A stretch of 64,000 nt of DNA from Herbiconiux sp. SALV-R1. Its GTDB lineage: Bacteria > Actinomycetota > Actinomycetes > Actinomycetales > Microbacteriaceae. Every line of letters begins with the position of its first letter. Position 1 is the stretch's first letter. The notes beneath the pieces were generated by a model. The model did no database searches. It saw nothing but the letters and a program-made list of their open reading frames with translations, and was not told where the DNA came from. This document shows positions 7,714 to 16,090 of this stretch, piece by piece. The stretch lies in NCBI RefSeq assembly GCF_013113715.1, contig NZ_CP053344.1:620001-684000 (forward strand), written 5' to 3'. Position numbers and translations under genes: made by a program.

Positions 7714-9336
7714 TCACTCGAACGAGATGACCTGGTCGCCCCAGGCGGTGCGAATCGCCGCATCGGGGTCGTCGACGACTGTCTCGCCGTGATCGAAGAC
7801 GAGCGTGCTGCGGGTGGCCTCGTCGTAGAGCGGCCACGGCTCGCCGCCCGGCCCCACGGCGTCGCGACCGCTCGCGAAGGCGAGCCAGCGGTGCTGGATG
7901 ACGGCGCTCAGGCGGTGGGCCGCCTCTCGCCCGCCGAGCCGGAAGCTGAAGTCTTTCTTGGTGATCTCGAAATTGCCGAAGACGTAGGCGATCTCGGCGC
8001 CGTGCGTGGCGCCGATGCCGAGCAGTCGCAGGGCCGGCGTCGAGTGGTCGAAGCGGTACATGCGGGTGGGCGCGACGCGGCTGTGCGCGGCGGCGAGCCA
8101 GATCGACGGCATGCGGAACCCGGCGTCGCGCGACACCTCGGCGGGCGTGCGGTGGTGCGGAAAGTGCGGGTAGGCCCCCTCGATGCGCGGCTCGAGCGCC
8201 GCCACGTCGAGCTCGGGCCGCTCGAGGGCGATCTGCTCGAACATGGCGTGCACCGAGGTCTGCGTGATGGGCATGAGCGGCGACTTCATGAGCCGGAACA
8301 GCGACGCCTCGTCGCGGTTCGTGCCGATGATGAGGGGGAGCGGCAGCTGCGAGCCGGCGTTGTAGGCCTCGATCGGATGCACGGGAACGACGTCGCCGTC
8401 GACCACCGGCCCGATCGCGAGGGTGCCCGGCGCATCGGCCGACACCGCGGCGACGAGCTCGAACGCCGCCTGGCTCAGCACCCCGGCGGGGAGCGTGAGG
8501 AGCTCGGCGGGGGTGACGGGACGCGGCCCGTCCTGCTCCTCGCGCTCTTCGACAGCGCCGCGGGCATCAGGATGCGCGCCCGCGAACTCAAGGAACCGTG
8601 CGGCAACGCGCGCCGCGCGCTCCTGGCCGTAGACGCTCGTGGTGGGGGAGCTCTCGGCGATGGCCCGGTGGAACAGCCCTGCCGCGCTCGGTGACGTGAG
8701 GAGGGTGGTGACGCATCCGCCGCCCGCCGACTCCCCGAACAGCGTCACGTCGTCGGGGTCACCGCCGAACGCGGCGATGTTCTGCTGCACCCAGGCGAGG
8801 CCGGCGAGGATGTCGCGGAGCCCGAGGTTGGTCTCGAAGCGAAGCTCCTCGGTGGAGAAGGAGGAGAAGTCGAGGAAGCCGAGCGCGCCCAGCCGATAGT
8901 TGAGGGCGACGAAGACGATGTCGCCGTTCGCGACCAAGTGCGTGCCGTCGAAGAGCGGTTGGGCGTTCGAGCCGGCGACGTAGGCGCCGCCGTGAATCCA
9001 GACCATGACGGGATTGAGTGCCCGCTCGGCGGGCGGGGCGGGCTCTGCGTCGGCGGGTGCCGTGACGTTGAGGTACAGGCAGTCTTCCGACTGGCTGACG
9101 CCCTCGGGCAGGGCGACCGCGCGGTTCTCGTGCTGAGGCGCGGCGTTGCCGAAGTGGAGGGCGTCGCGCACGCCGTCCCACGGTTCGGGCGGCTGCGGCG
9201 CGCGGAAGCGCAGCGGGCCCGTCGGCGGGGCGCCGTAGGGGATTCCGCGCCAGCTCCGCACCCCGTTCAGAACCTGGCCGCGCACCGCGCCCGACGCGGT
9301 CGAGGCGACGAGCGGATCGGCATTCGTGAGAACCAT
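7714..9336 (-). CDS. Type B carboxylesterase
   Basis: This 540-residue esterase/lipase of the cholinesterase-like family is probably cytoplasmic, as no signal peptide is visible. The signatures are SEDCLYLNV (83-91), the oxyanion hole HGGAYV (115-120) and the nucleophile Ser203 in FGESAGGG (200-207). The acid is near GTNRDEASLF and the catalytic histidine near GATHGAEIAYVFG. The start at ATG 9336 is chosen because the esterase fold begins there and a TACAGT box lies 6 nt upstream. It is divergent from the methyltransferase gene 79 bp away. Broad ester substrates are expected. Confidence 0.9.
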   Translation of the reverse strand: MVLTNADPLVASTASGAVRGQVLNGVRSWRGIPYGAPPTGPLRFRAPQPPEPWDGVRDALHFGNAAPQHENRAVALPEGVSQSEDCLYLNVTAPADAEPAPPAERALNPVMVWIHGGAYVAGSNAQPLFDGTHLVANGDIVFVALNYRLGALGFLDFSSFSTEELRFETNLGLRDILAGLAWVQQNIAAFGGDPDDVTLFGESAGGGCVTTLLTSPSAAGLFHRAIAESSPTTSVYGQERAARVAARFLEFAGAHPDARGAVEEREEQDGPRPVTPAELLTLPAGVLSQAAFELVAAVSADAPGTLAIGPVVDGDVVPVHPIEAYNAGSQLPLPLIIGTNRDEASLFRLMKSPLMPITQTSVHAMFEQIALERPELDVAALEPRIEGAYPHFPHHRTPAEVSRDAGFRMPSIWLAAAHSRVAPTRMYRFDHSTPALRLLGIGATHGAEIAYVFGNFEITKKDFSFRLGGREAAHRLSAVIQHRWLAFASGRDAVGPGGEPWPLYDEATRSTLVFDHGETVVDDPDAAIRTAWGDQVISFE

Positions 9337-9342
9337 GAGGTC

Positions 9343-9348
9343 ACTGTA
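9343..9348 (-). promoter_or_regulatory. -10 box (TACAGT) for the carboxylesterase gene, leaderless type
   Basis: On the minus strand TACAGT is followed by GACCTC and the ATG at 9336. The 6-nt spacing implies that transcription starts at or next to the start codon. Confidence 0.55.
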
Positions 9349-9415
9349 GCGACGACCGGTGACACTCGACCCTCCTTTTTCGCAGCGCCTGCCGGTGTCG
9401 GCGGGACGCTGTTGA

Positions 9416-11137
9416 ATGGACCACGTGCAGCACCTCATCGACCTCCTCCGCGACGACCTCACCGCCGGGCGCTACCGCGTCGACCTCGTCGACGCTCTGT
9501 GGGGCGAGGCTGCGGCGGCGGCCCTGTTCCGCGGGCAGACCGAACCTGCGGTGCGGGCGCTCGACGCGGGGCGCGCATCCGGAACCCCGCCGACTCCGGT
9601 CGAGACCTTCGCACGGCTGTTCCTGCTCGGGCAGGCGCGGCCGGTCGACGAGGTGGCGGCGGCGTTCCCGCGGCTGGGCGTGGCGGGGGCCGAAGAGCTC
9701 GGGCTCCTCGCCGCGGCCGACGACCACGAACGGATGCGCGCCGCACTCGACCTGCGACCGTACAGTTTCGTCGACACGCTGGGGGCGGGGAGCTGGTGGA
9801 TCGTGTCCGATCTGGGGGAGGCCGTGCTCGGGCGGGCGCTCGACGAAGACCACGTGCTCGGCATCGGCGGGGCGTCGACGACGCTGAGCGGGCTCATGAT
9901 CCCGACGCCGGTCGAGTCGGTGCTCGACCTCGGTACGGGGTGCGGCATCCAGGCCATGCACGCCTCGCGGCATGCCCGGCGGGTGGTCGCGACCGACATC
10001 TCCGAGCGTGCGCTCGACATCGCGCGGCTCAACGCGCGGCTGAACGGCATCGAGCGCATCGAGTTCCGGCACGGGAGCCTGTTCGAACCCGTGGTGGGCG
10101 AGCGCTTCGACCGCATCGTCTCGAACCCGCCCTTCGTCATCACCCCGCGCGTCGACGGCGTGCCGCTGTACGAGTATCGCGACGGCGGGCTCGTCGGAGA
10201 CGCGCTCGTCGAGACGGTGGTGCGGGAGAGCGTCGACCACCTCACACCCGGGGGCATCGCCCAGCTGCTCGGCAACTGGGAGTACCGGGGCGACGGGTCG
10301 GGCGGCGGCGGGGGCGACGCCGGTGACGGGCTCGAGCGTGTGCGCTCCTGGGTGGAGCCGGGCGGCGTCGCCGCCCTCGACGCCTGGGTCATCGAGCGCG
10401 AGCGGCAGGATGCGCCCACCTACGCCGAGACCTGGATCCGCGACGGCGGCACCCGCCCCGGCACCCCCGAGTTCGCCGCCCTCTACAGCGCCTGGCTCGA
10501 CGACTTCGCGTCGCGGGGAGTGCGCGAGGTCGGGTTCGGGTACATCCTCCTCCGTCGCCCCGCGGCCCCGGCGGTGCCGGTGGTGCCCTCGGGAGGCGCC
10601 CCGGTCGAAGGTCCAGATGCTGAGGCCGCGTTCTCGGCCTCGGCGCGTGCGGGTGTCGCCGGAGCGTTCGGTGGAGCGGGCGCCACGGATGCTGCTGCCG
10701 CCGGGCAATCGGCGGCGCCGACGCTGGCGCGCTACGAGCGGGTGGCCGAGGCGGTCGGGTCGAACCCGGCGGGGCTCGGCGCTCACCTCGAGGCGTGCCT
10801 CGCCGGTCACGACTGGCAGGCGCACCGAGACGACGACGCGCTGCTCGCCTCGACCCTCGTCTACGCCTCCGACGTCACGGAGGAGCGCCACTACTGGCCC
10901 GGTCACGACGACCCCGTCGTCATGACGCTCCGCCAGGGCGGCGGGTTCGCCCGCACCGTGCCCCTCGACACGGCGCTCGCCGCCTTCGTGGGCGCCTGCG
11001 ACGGCGACCTCGGCGTGCGCGCCCTCTGCGCCGCCCTGGCCCAGGTGCTCGAGGTCGACGAGTCGCTCCTCACCGCCGACCTCCTCCCCGCCGTGCGCGA
11101 ACTCGTCTCCGACGCTCTCCTCCTCCCCGCCCCCTGA
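9416..11137 (+). CDS. Class I SAM-dependent methyltransferase with NPPF motif (DUF7059-type N-domain)
   Basis: This 573-residue three-part protein has an alpha-helical N-terminal domain (about 1-160). A Rossmann methyltransferase domain follows, with motif I DLGTGCGIQ (171-179), ATDISERALDIARLN (192-206) and the SNPPF motif (236-240) typical of enzymes that methylate a planar amide or amino group (HemK/PrmC, N6-adenine). A C-terminal domain after an Ala/Gly-rich linker (about 385-440) has no known match that I recognise. The same layout recurs as a single-copy gene in many Actinobacteria. The target (RNA, DNA or release factor) is unknown. Confidence 0.8.
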   Translation: MDHVQHLIDLLRDDLTAGRYRVDLVDALWGEAAAAALFRGQTEPAVRALDAGRASGTPPTPVETFARLFLLGQARPVDEVAAAFPRLGVAGAEELGLLAAADDHERMRAALDLRPYSFVDTLGAGSWWIVSDLGEAVLGRALDEDHVLGIGGASTTLSGLMIPTPVESVLDLGTGCGIQAMHASRHARRVVATDISERALDIARLNARLNGIERIEFRHGSLFEPVVGERFDRIVSNPPFVITPRVDGVPLYEYRDGGLVGDALVETVVRESVDHLTPGGIAQLLGNWEYRGDGSGGGGGDAGDGLERVRSWVEPGGVAALDAWVIERERQDAPTYAETWIRDGGTRPGTPEFAALYSAWLDDFASRGVREVGFGYILLRRPAAPAVPVVPSGGAPVEGPDAEAAFSASARAGVAGAFGGAGATDAAAAGQSAAPTLARYERVAEAVGSNPAGLGAHLEACLAGHDWQAHRDDDALLASTLVYASDVTEERHYWPGHDDPVVMTLRQGGGFARTVPLDTALAAFVGACDGDLGVRALCAALAQVLEVDESLLTADLLPAVRELVSDALLLPAP

Positions 11138-11302
11138 TCGCCGCCCGCCGCACGGTGACGGCCCGAGGGTGCGCCGGTGTGCCGCGCGCACGGGCGGTGC
11201 ACAGGGGGAGTTGGGCGGGCGTCCAGCCGATCCACACACTCGGGCCGGAGGATGGAACCCAGTGTCGGCGCGTTCGGCGCCGCTGAGATCGGAGCGATCA
11301 CC

Positions 11303-12034
11303 ATGGGATTCCTCGACCGCCTCCTTGGCCGAGAAGAACCGCAGCAGTACCCCGCCCAGAACCCCCAGTACGGGCAGAACCCCCAGTACGGACAGAACAC
11401 GCCCCAGCCCGCGAGCCCCGCGCAGCCCGCCCGCACCGACGACGAGATCGCCGTCGAGCGGTACCGGTACCTGCTTCGCACCGCCCCGCCCGAGACCATC
11501 GAGCAGGTGCACGAGGAGGCGTTCACGAAGCTCACGCCCGAGCAGCGCCGCATCCTGTTCCAGCAGTTGAGCGAGAACGCTCCGGCGGGCGAGCAGCCCC
11601 GCGGCGACGACCCGCGGTCGCTGGCCCAGTCGGCGACCCGCTCCGAGCTGCGGCAGCCCGGCACCCTCGAGCGCTCCTTCAACGGAGGCAACGGCGGCGC
11701 GGGCAACCGCGGCGGCATGGGCTTCGGCGGCATGGTCGCCTCGTCGCTCCTCGGAACCGTCGCCGGGTACGTCATCGGCTCCGCGCTCGTGAGCGCCTTC
11801 CTCCCCGACCCGGGTGTAGACCAGGCTGCCGACACGGGTGACACCGGCGCCGACACCAACTCTGACGCAGGCGCCGACGGCGGCACCGACGCCGGTGCCG
11901 ACACGGGTGCGGATGCGGGCGGCGGCGACGTCTCCGCCGACGCCGGCGGCGACTGGGGCGGCGGCTTCGGCGACTTCGGTGGCGGCGGGGGAGACTTCGG
12001 CGGCGGCGACTTCGGTGGCGGCTTCGACTTCTGA
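11303..12034 (+). CDS. Gly/Asp-rich single-pass membrane protein of unknown function
   Basis: This 243-residue protein starts at ATG 11303 behind GGAG, 8 nt away. It begins with MGFLDRLLGRE, followed by three copies of the heptad-like NPQYGQN (about 15-32). A charged helical domain of about 50 residues contains RYRYLLRTAPPETIEQVHEE and LTPEQRRILFQQL. A Gly-rich stretch leads to one membrane helix (about residues 148-170, MVASSLLGTVAGYVIGSALV), and a tail of DAGAD and GGGDFGG repeats follows. Proteins of this shape are sometimes labelled cation-transporting ATPase without reason. No function is proposed. A 12-bp stem follows the stop. Confidence 0.75.
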   Translation: MGFLDRLLGREEPQQYPAQNPQYGQNPQYGQNTPQPASPAQPARTDDEIAVERYRYLLRTAPPETIEQVHEEAFTKLTPEQRRILFQQLSENAPAGEQPRGDDPRSLAQSATRSELRQPGTLERSFNGGNGGAGNRGGMGFGGMVASSLLGTVAGYVIGSALVSAFLPDPGVDQAADTGDTGADTNSDAGADGGTDAGADTGADAGGGDVSADAGGDWGGGFGDFGGGGGDFGGGDFGGGFDF

Positions 12035-12061
12035 GTCGCCCCACCGCCCGACCGACACCAC

Positions 12062-12102
12062 CGGATGCCGGGGTCACCTTTTCGAGGCGGCCCCGGCATC
12101 CG
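12062..12102. terminator. Probable factor-independent terminator
   Basis: CGGATGCCGGGG (12062-12073) pairs perfectly with CCCCGGCATCCG (12091-12102) across a 17-nt loop, 28 bp after the stop of the Gly-rich protein. The T-tract is poor, as is usual in such GC-rich genomes. Confidence 0.5.
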
Positions 12103-12141
12103 TCGTTCAGGGTGGTACCCGCATCCGCCGGCCTGAGTCGG

Positions 12142-12147
12142 TAGAGT
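12142..12147 (+). promoter_or_regulatory. -10 box (TAGAGT), leaderless type
   Basis: TAGAGT is followed by 7 nt and ATG 12155. There is no ribosome-binding site in the short space. Confidence 0.55.
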
Positions 12148-12154
12148 CGGCGCT

Positions 12155-12364
12155 ATGACCGACCTGCGCATCGTCGAGCACGAGAACGACGACATCGTGA
12201 CCTACTTCGTCACCACCGACCTGAACCCCGAGGAGTTCCCCGGCGCCCCGTCGCTCGGCCCGTTCGACTCCCGCGAAGAGGCCGAGCAGGCGCTGAAGGA
12301 CTGGGACCAGGAGCTCGTCGACGACAACACCCCCGACGAAGGCTCGCCCGCCCTCAACCCCTGA
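12155..12364 (+). CDS. Small acidic conserved hypothetical protein
   Basis: This 69-residue soluble protein is strongly acidic (many Asp/Glu; few Lys/Arg). It begins MTDLRIVEHENDDIVTYFV and contains LGPFDSREEAEQALKDWDQE, which looks like a short beta-alpha unit of the type found in small actinobacterial proteins that read 'F-x-S-R-E-E-A'. The leaderless promoter box and the start fit well, and the codon use matches the genome, so it is probably a real gene. Function unknown. Confidence 0.65.
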   Translation: MTDLRIVEHENDDIVTYFVTTDLNPEEFPGAPSLGPFDSREEAEQALKDWDQELVDDNTPDEGSPALNP

Positions 12365-12433
12365 GCCCGCACTCAACCCCTGAGCCCCGCCCTCACCCCC
12401 TGAGCGGGAGCAGCCAGGGCAGCGAGCCGCAGC

Positions 12434-12586
12434 TCACATCGAGTTCTGCAGGATCACGACGATCGAGATCGCCCCGATGCTGAGCGCCACGAGCCCCACG
12501 ATCACGATCCAGGTGAGCGCCCGGGCACGCCCGAGCCGGCCCATGAAGCCACTGGGGCGGTCGTACTCGTCGTCGTCGTTGCTCAT
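12434..12586 (-). CDS. Small single-span membrane protein
   Basis: This 50-residue protein begins MSNDDDEYDRPSGFMGRLGR and has one transmembrane helix (about residues 25-45, TWIVIVGLVALSIGAISIVV). The acidic N-terminus is probably followed by a positive patch at the membrane edge, consistent with N-in topology. ATG 12586 lies 6 nt from a TATGGT box on the minus strand, a leaderless arrangement. It is divergent from the acyl-CoA ligase gene and shares a 37-bp promoter region with it. Function unknown. Confidence 0.6.
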   Translation of the reverse strand: MSNDDDEYDRPSGFMGRLGRARALTWIVIVGLVALSIGAISIVVILQNSM

Positions 12587-12592
12587 GGCTCG

Positions 12593-12598
12593 ACCATA
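12593..12598 (-). promoter_or_regulatory. -10 box (TATGGT), leaderless type
   Basis: Read on the minus strand, TATGGT is followed by CGAGCC and ATG 12586. A TAGCGT box on the plus strand (12604-12609) in the same short gap may serve the divergent ligase gene. Confidence 0.5.
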
Positions 12599-12623
12599 GC
12601 GGGTAGCGTGAGACCGCATCCAT

Positions 12624-14408
12624 GTGTTCGACGGAGAAGAAGGCGACAGCGACAAGGCGATGAACGACTACGCGAACCGGCCCTGGCTCACCAGTTATTC
12701 TCCGAAACTCGCGCCGACGATCGACGAGGTGCCGTTCTCCTCGCTCGGTGAACTCGTCGATGCGACCTGCTCGCAATTCGCCGGCAAGCCCGCCTACTCG
12801 AACCTCGGCGCGGTGCTCAGCTTCGCCGACGTGAAGCGCCTCTCCGACCAGTTCGCCGCCTACCTCGTCGGCGACCTCGGGCTCGCCAAAGGCGACCGCA
12901 TCGTGCTGCAGATGCCGAACCTGCTGCAGTACCCCATCGCCGTCTACGGAGCCCTGAAGGCCGGGCTCGTCGTCGTGAACGCGAACCCCCTCTACACCGC
13001 TCACGAGATGAAGAAGGTCTTCGTCGACTCGGGCGCCGTCGCCATCGTCGTGCTCGAGAACTTCGCCGACAAGCTGGCGTCTGTGGTGGCCGAGACGAGC
13101 ATCCGGCACGTCATCCTCACCGAGGTGGGCGATCTGCTGCCCGGGGTCAAGCGCGTGGTGACCAACTTCGTGGTGAAGCGGGTGCGGCACCTGGTGCCGG
13201 CGCACGACCTCCCGAGCGGCTCCACGGTCTCGGTCACCCGGTGGCGGGATGTGCTGGCGAGCGGTGCGAGGCTCGGTGGCGTCCGCCGGGCGGCGGCGTC
13301 GAACACCTCAGGCGGACCCGGGGTGAAGCTGCCTTCTGTCGGCCTCGAAGACACGGCGTTGCTGCAGTACACCGGAGGCACGACCGGCGGTACGAAGGCC
13401 GCGATCATCACCCACCACAACCTGCTCGCGAACCAGGCGCAGATGCTCGCGCCCATGAAGCTGCGCCTGCACGAGGGCGAGGAGACGGTGATCGCGGCCC
13501 TGCCGCTGTACCACATCTTCAGTCTCACGGTGAATGCGCTGGCGTTCTTCGCCTACGGCTCGCACAACGTGCTCATCACGAACCCGCGCGACACGGATGA
13601 CCTCGTGAAGACGCTCGCGAAGACGAAGCCGTCGGTGCTCATCCTGGTGAGCACTCTCGCCGGCGCGCTGATGGAGAACACCGGCTTCCGCTCGCTCGAC
13701 CACTCGGGCGTCAAGCTCGCGGTCGCGGGCGGCATGGCCGTGCGCATGGCGACCGCCCAGCAGTGGCGCGAGGTCACCGGCGGCGACATGCTCGAGGGCT
13801 ACGGGCTCACCGAGGCCTCGCCCGTGGTGTCGGTGAACCCCACCTGGGAGACCCCGCGCGTCGGCACCATCGGGCTGCCGCTGCCGTCGACCGACATCGA
13901 GATCCGCGACGAGGAGGGCGCGGTCGTGCCCCTCGGCGAACCCGGCGAGCTGTGCGTGCGGGGGCCGCAGGTGATGTCGGGCTACTGGAACCAGCCCGAG
14001 CCGAGCGCCGCCGTGCTCCGCGACGGCTGGCTGCTCACCGGCGACGTCGCCACCATGGCCCCCGACGGCTTCCTCACCATCGTCGACCGCAAGAAGGACA
14101 TGGTCGTCGTCTCGGGCTTCAACGTCTACCCGAGCGAGGTCGAGGAGGTGGCGATGCTGCATCCGCAGGTCAAGGATGCGGGCGTCATCGGCGTCGACGA
14201 CGACCGCTCCGGCGAGACGATCGTGCTCTTCGTCGTGCCGAGCGACCCGTCGCTCACCGAAGACGAACTCCGCACCTACCTCAAAGGCGAGCTCGCCGGC
14301 TACAAGCGCCCCACGCGCATCCTCTTCCGCGACGAACTGCCCAAGTCGAACGTGGGCAAGGTGCTCCGCCGCGAGCTGCGCGACCTCCTCGACGACGACA
14401 AGAAGTAG
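12624..14408 (+). CDS. AMP-dependent acyl-CoA synthetase (long-chain fatty-acid CoA ligase type)
   Basis: This 594-residue adenylating enzyme activates a carboxylic acid with ATP and transfers it to CoA. The P-loop is YTGGTTGGTKAA (from residue 249). The adenine-binding GYGLTEASP lies near 392-400, and TGDVATMAPDGF is followed by the hinge DRKKDMVVVSGFNVYP (from 488). The catalytic Lys of the C-domain lies in LPKSNVGKVLRREL. It resembles FadD-type ligases. GTG 12624 gives the longest reading and ATG 12660 is an alternative 12 codons later; neither has a good ribosome-binding site. It is convergent with the ferritin-like gene. Confidence 0.88.
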   Translation: MFDGEEGDSDKAMNDYANRPWLTSYSPKLAPTIDEVPFSSLGELVDATCSQFAGKPAYSNLGAVLSFADVKRLSDQFAAYLVGDLGLAKGDRIVLQMPNLLQYPIAVYGALKAGLVVVNANPLYTAHEMKKVFVDSGAVAIVVLENFADKLASVVAETSIRHVILTEVGDLLPGVKRVVTNFVVKRVRHLVPAHDLPSGSTVSVTRWRDVLASGARLGGVRRAAASNTSGGPGVKLPSVGLEDTALLQYTGGTTGGTKAAIITHHNLLANQAQMLAPMKLRLHEGEETVIAALPLYHIFSLTVNALAFFAYGSHNVLITNPRDTDDLVKTLAKTKPSVLILVSTLAGALMENTGFRSLDHSGVKLAVAGGMAVRMATAQQWREVTGGDMLEGYGLTEASPVVSVNPTWETPRVGTIGLPLPSTDIEIRDEEGAVVPLGEPGELCVRGPQVMSGYWNQPEPSAAVLRDGWLLTGDVATMAPDGFLTIVDRKKDMVVVSGFNVYPSEVEEVAMLHPQVKDAGVIGVDDDRSGETIVLFVVPSDPSLTEDELRTYLKGELAGYKRPTRILFRDELPKSNVGKVLRRELRDLLDDDKK

Positions 14409-14425
14409 CGCGCCGCCCAACGTTT

Positions 14426-14475
14426 TTGCGGACAAAGTCCGTTCGAAATGACATTCGGACGGACTTTGTCCGCAA
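14426..14475. repeat. 22-bp-arm palindrome between convergent genes
   Basis: The arms at 14426-14447 and 14454-14475 are complementary at 21 of 22 positions around a 6-nt loop. Each arm is itself built round a small dyad (GGACAAAGTCC). The lower-GC core stands out from the flanks. It lies 18 bp past the ligase stop and 20 bp past the ferritin-like stop, so it could terminate transcription from both sides or be a mobile palindromic unit. Confidence 0.75.
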
Positions 14476-14495
14476 GAAACGCGCGCCGCCACCCC

Positions 14496-15272
14496 TCAGG
14501 GCGCGAGCGCCGACCGCAGCGCACGGCGGAAGTGCCGCAGGCCCTTCCCCCAGAAGCGCACCGGGCCGATGCCGCCGATGCGCAGGGCGGGCCCGTGGTC
14601 GAGGGCGATGACGGTGGCGGCGCCGACGGCGACGATCCAGGATGCTGCGGCGGCGAGCATCCGAGTTCCCGTCGTGGCCCCGGCGAAGAACAGCTGCAGC
14701 TGCGCCACCTGGAACCTGATGTGCTCCACCTCGTCGGTGAGCACCCGCCGCGCCACACCCCTGATGACGGGGTCGTCGGAGCGCTCGAGCGCGAAGAAGT
14801 ACTCCAGCGCCACCGTCTCGGCGATGAGGAAGAGCATGATCTCGGTGCGCAGCCCGAGCAGCCGGCGCAGTCGCACGAAAGCGGCGTCAGACCAGTGCGC
14901 GCCGAGCGGATGCACGCCGAAGCGTTCGAGCGCCCGCCCGAACAGCGCCGAGTGCTTCTGCTCCTCGGCGACGAAGAGGCTGAGCGTCGCGTCGTAGACG
15001 GGGTCGTCGAGCAGCCGCGCCTTCGCGCGCAGGCTCGTTCCCTCACCGCGCTCGCCGAGCTCGAAGCGCTGCAGCGAGCGCGCGATGGCCGCGGCGTCGA
15101 AGGCCGAGAGCGGGGTGGTGCTCTGCCAGGGGATGGTGGCGTCGAGGCGGGCGTGACGCTCGAGGTTCTTCTCGAAGTAGTCGGCCCACTCGGTGAAGGG
15201 GCTGCTCAGCCGATGGGGGACGTCGGCTTCGAGGTCGATGTCGGGCGTCGCCGGTGCTGTCTGCTGGATCAT
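14496..15272 (-). CDS. Ferritin-like di-iron protein
   Basis: This 258-residue helical protein has carboxylate/histidine pairs typical of non-haem di-iron four-helix bundles: E104xxH107 in AEEQKH and E181xxH184 in TDEVEH. Additional glutamates lie at about 71-74 and in ETVALEYFF (152-157). A hydrophobic stretch near 205-225 (MLAAAASWIVAVGAATVIAL) may anchor it to the membrane. It most resembles ferritin-like or acyl-ACP-desaturase-type proteins. The reaction cannot be assigned. It is divergent from the DUF2975 gene, with a palindromic operator between them. Confidence 0.7.
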   Translation of the reverse strand: MIQQTAPATPDIDLEADVPHRLSSPFTEWADYFEKNLERHARLDATIPWQSTTPLSAFDAAAIARSLQRFELGERGEGTSLRAKARLLDDPVYDATLSLFVAEEQKHSALFGRALERFGVHPLGAHWSDAAFVRLRRLLGLRTEIMLFLIAETVALEYFFALERSDDPVIRGVARRVLTDEVEHIRFQVAQLQLFFAGATTGTRMLAAAASWIVAVGAATVIALDHGPALRIGGIGPVRFWGKGLRHFRRALRSALAP

Positions 15273-15306
15273 CCTGTGCTCCTTGCGGTAAGGTGGAGAT
15301 CGTTAA

Positions 15307-15325
15307 CATATCGAAAAACGATATG
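15307..15325. promoter_or_regulatory. Palindromic operator CATATCG-N5-CGATATG
   Basis: CATATCGAAAAACGATATG is a perfect 7-5-7 dyad. It stands 53 bp before the DUF2975 gene and 35 bp before the divergent ferritin-like gene. The nearest DNA-binding protein is the small HTH partner of DUF2975, so autoregulation is the simplest reading. Confidence 0.6.
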
Positions 15326-15377
15326 AAGTGCACGACTTTCGATAAATTCTTCTCGAAGATCGGTCGACGGGAGACTC

Positions 15378-15860
15378 ATGCCAGCCATCGTCATCGGCGC
15401 GCTGCGCGCTCTGCTCGTGCTGTTGTTCGCCGGCGCGATCACGGCTCAGGTGACGAGCGGGTCGCTCGCCGGGGCGATGCTCGGCGACGCCACGCCCGCG
15501 GCCACGGTCGTGACCGTGCTCACCATCGGCGGCCTCGTCTGCATCGAGGTCGTGCTCGTGTGCGCGTGGGCCCTGGTGTCGCTCGCGCGCGACGCGCGCA
15601 TCTTCGAGGTGGCGCGGCGCTCCGACCGCTGGGTCGACACCGCCATCGGCGCGCTCGCCGTCGGCGCGGCGATCTCGGCGTCGGGTCTGGTCTACCTGCT
15701 CGTCACGGGCGGGGCGACGGATGCGCAGGGCGCCACGGTCGCGGTGCTCGCGGCCGCCATCGCGGGGGCCGCCGCAGCGCTCGCCCTGCTGGTCGTGGTG
15801 ATGCGGCACCTGCTGCACACGGCGACCCAGCTGCACGACGAGCTCTCCGAGGTGGTCTGA
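15378..15860 (+). CDS. DUF2975 membrane protein
   Basis: This 160-residue protein has four hydrophobic segments (about 5-28, 40-66, 90-112, 120-143). The pattern CxWxLVSLARDARIFEVARRSDRWVD between helices 2 and 3 is the hallmark of DUF2975. The start at ATG 15378 is backed by GGGAG. The following HTH gene begins one base inside its stop (TGATG). DUF2975 proteins are almost always paired with a YozG-like regulator, and the pair is thought to form a membrane-linked regulatory unit, though the signal is not known. Confidence 0.82.
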   Translation: MPAIVIGALRALLVLLFAGAITAQVTSGSLAGAMLGDATPAATVVTVLTIGGLVCIEVVLVCAWALVSLARDARIFEVARRSDRWVDTAIGALAVGAAISASGLVYLLVTGGATDAQGATVAVLAAAIAGAAAALALLVVVMRHLLHTATQLHDELSEVV

Positions 15861-16090
15861 TGATCGTGATCGACCTCGACGTGGAGCTGGCGAAGAAGAA
15901 GATGTCGGTGAGCGACCTCGCGGCGGCGGTGGGCATCACGGTGGCGAACATCTCGATCTTGAAGAACGGTCGCGCCAAGGCCGTGCGCTTCTCGACGCTC
16001 GACGCCATCTGCTCGGTGCTCGGCTGCCAGCCGGGCGACATCCTGCGCTACGTCGACGAGCCGGAAGGCCCGGCTAGCCCGCCGCGGTGA
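15860..16090 (+). CDS. YozG-like small Xre/Cro-type HTH regulator
   Basis: This 76-residue protein is essentially one HTH domain, VSDLAAAVGITVANISILKN at about 18-37. It is followed by RFSTLDAICSVLGCQPGDIL, the standard fifth-helix signature of YozG/Xre regulators. It overlaps the DUF2975 stop by one base and is surely cotranslated with it. The likely target is the CATATCG palindrome upstream of the pair. Its last codons overlap the end of the convergent LtrA gene by 17 bp. Confidence 0.82.
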   Translation: MIVIDLDVELAKKKMSVSDLAAAVGITVANISILKNGRAKAVRFSTLDAICSVLGCQPGDILRYVDEPEGPASPPR

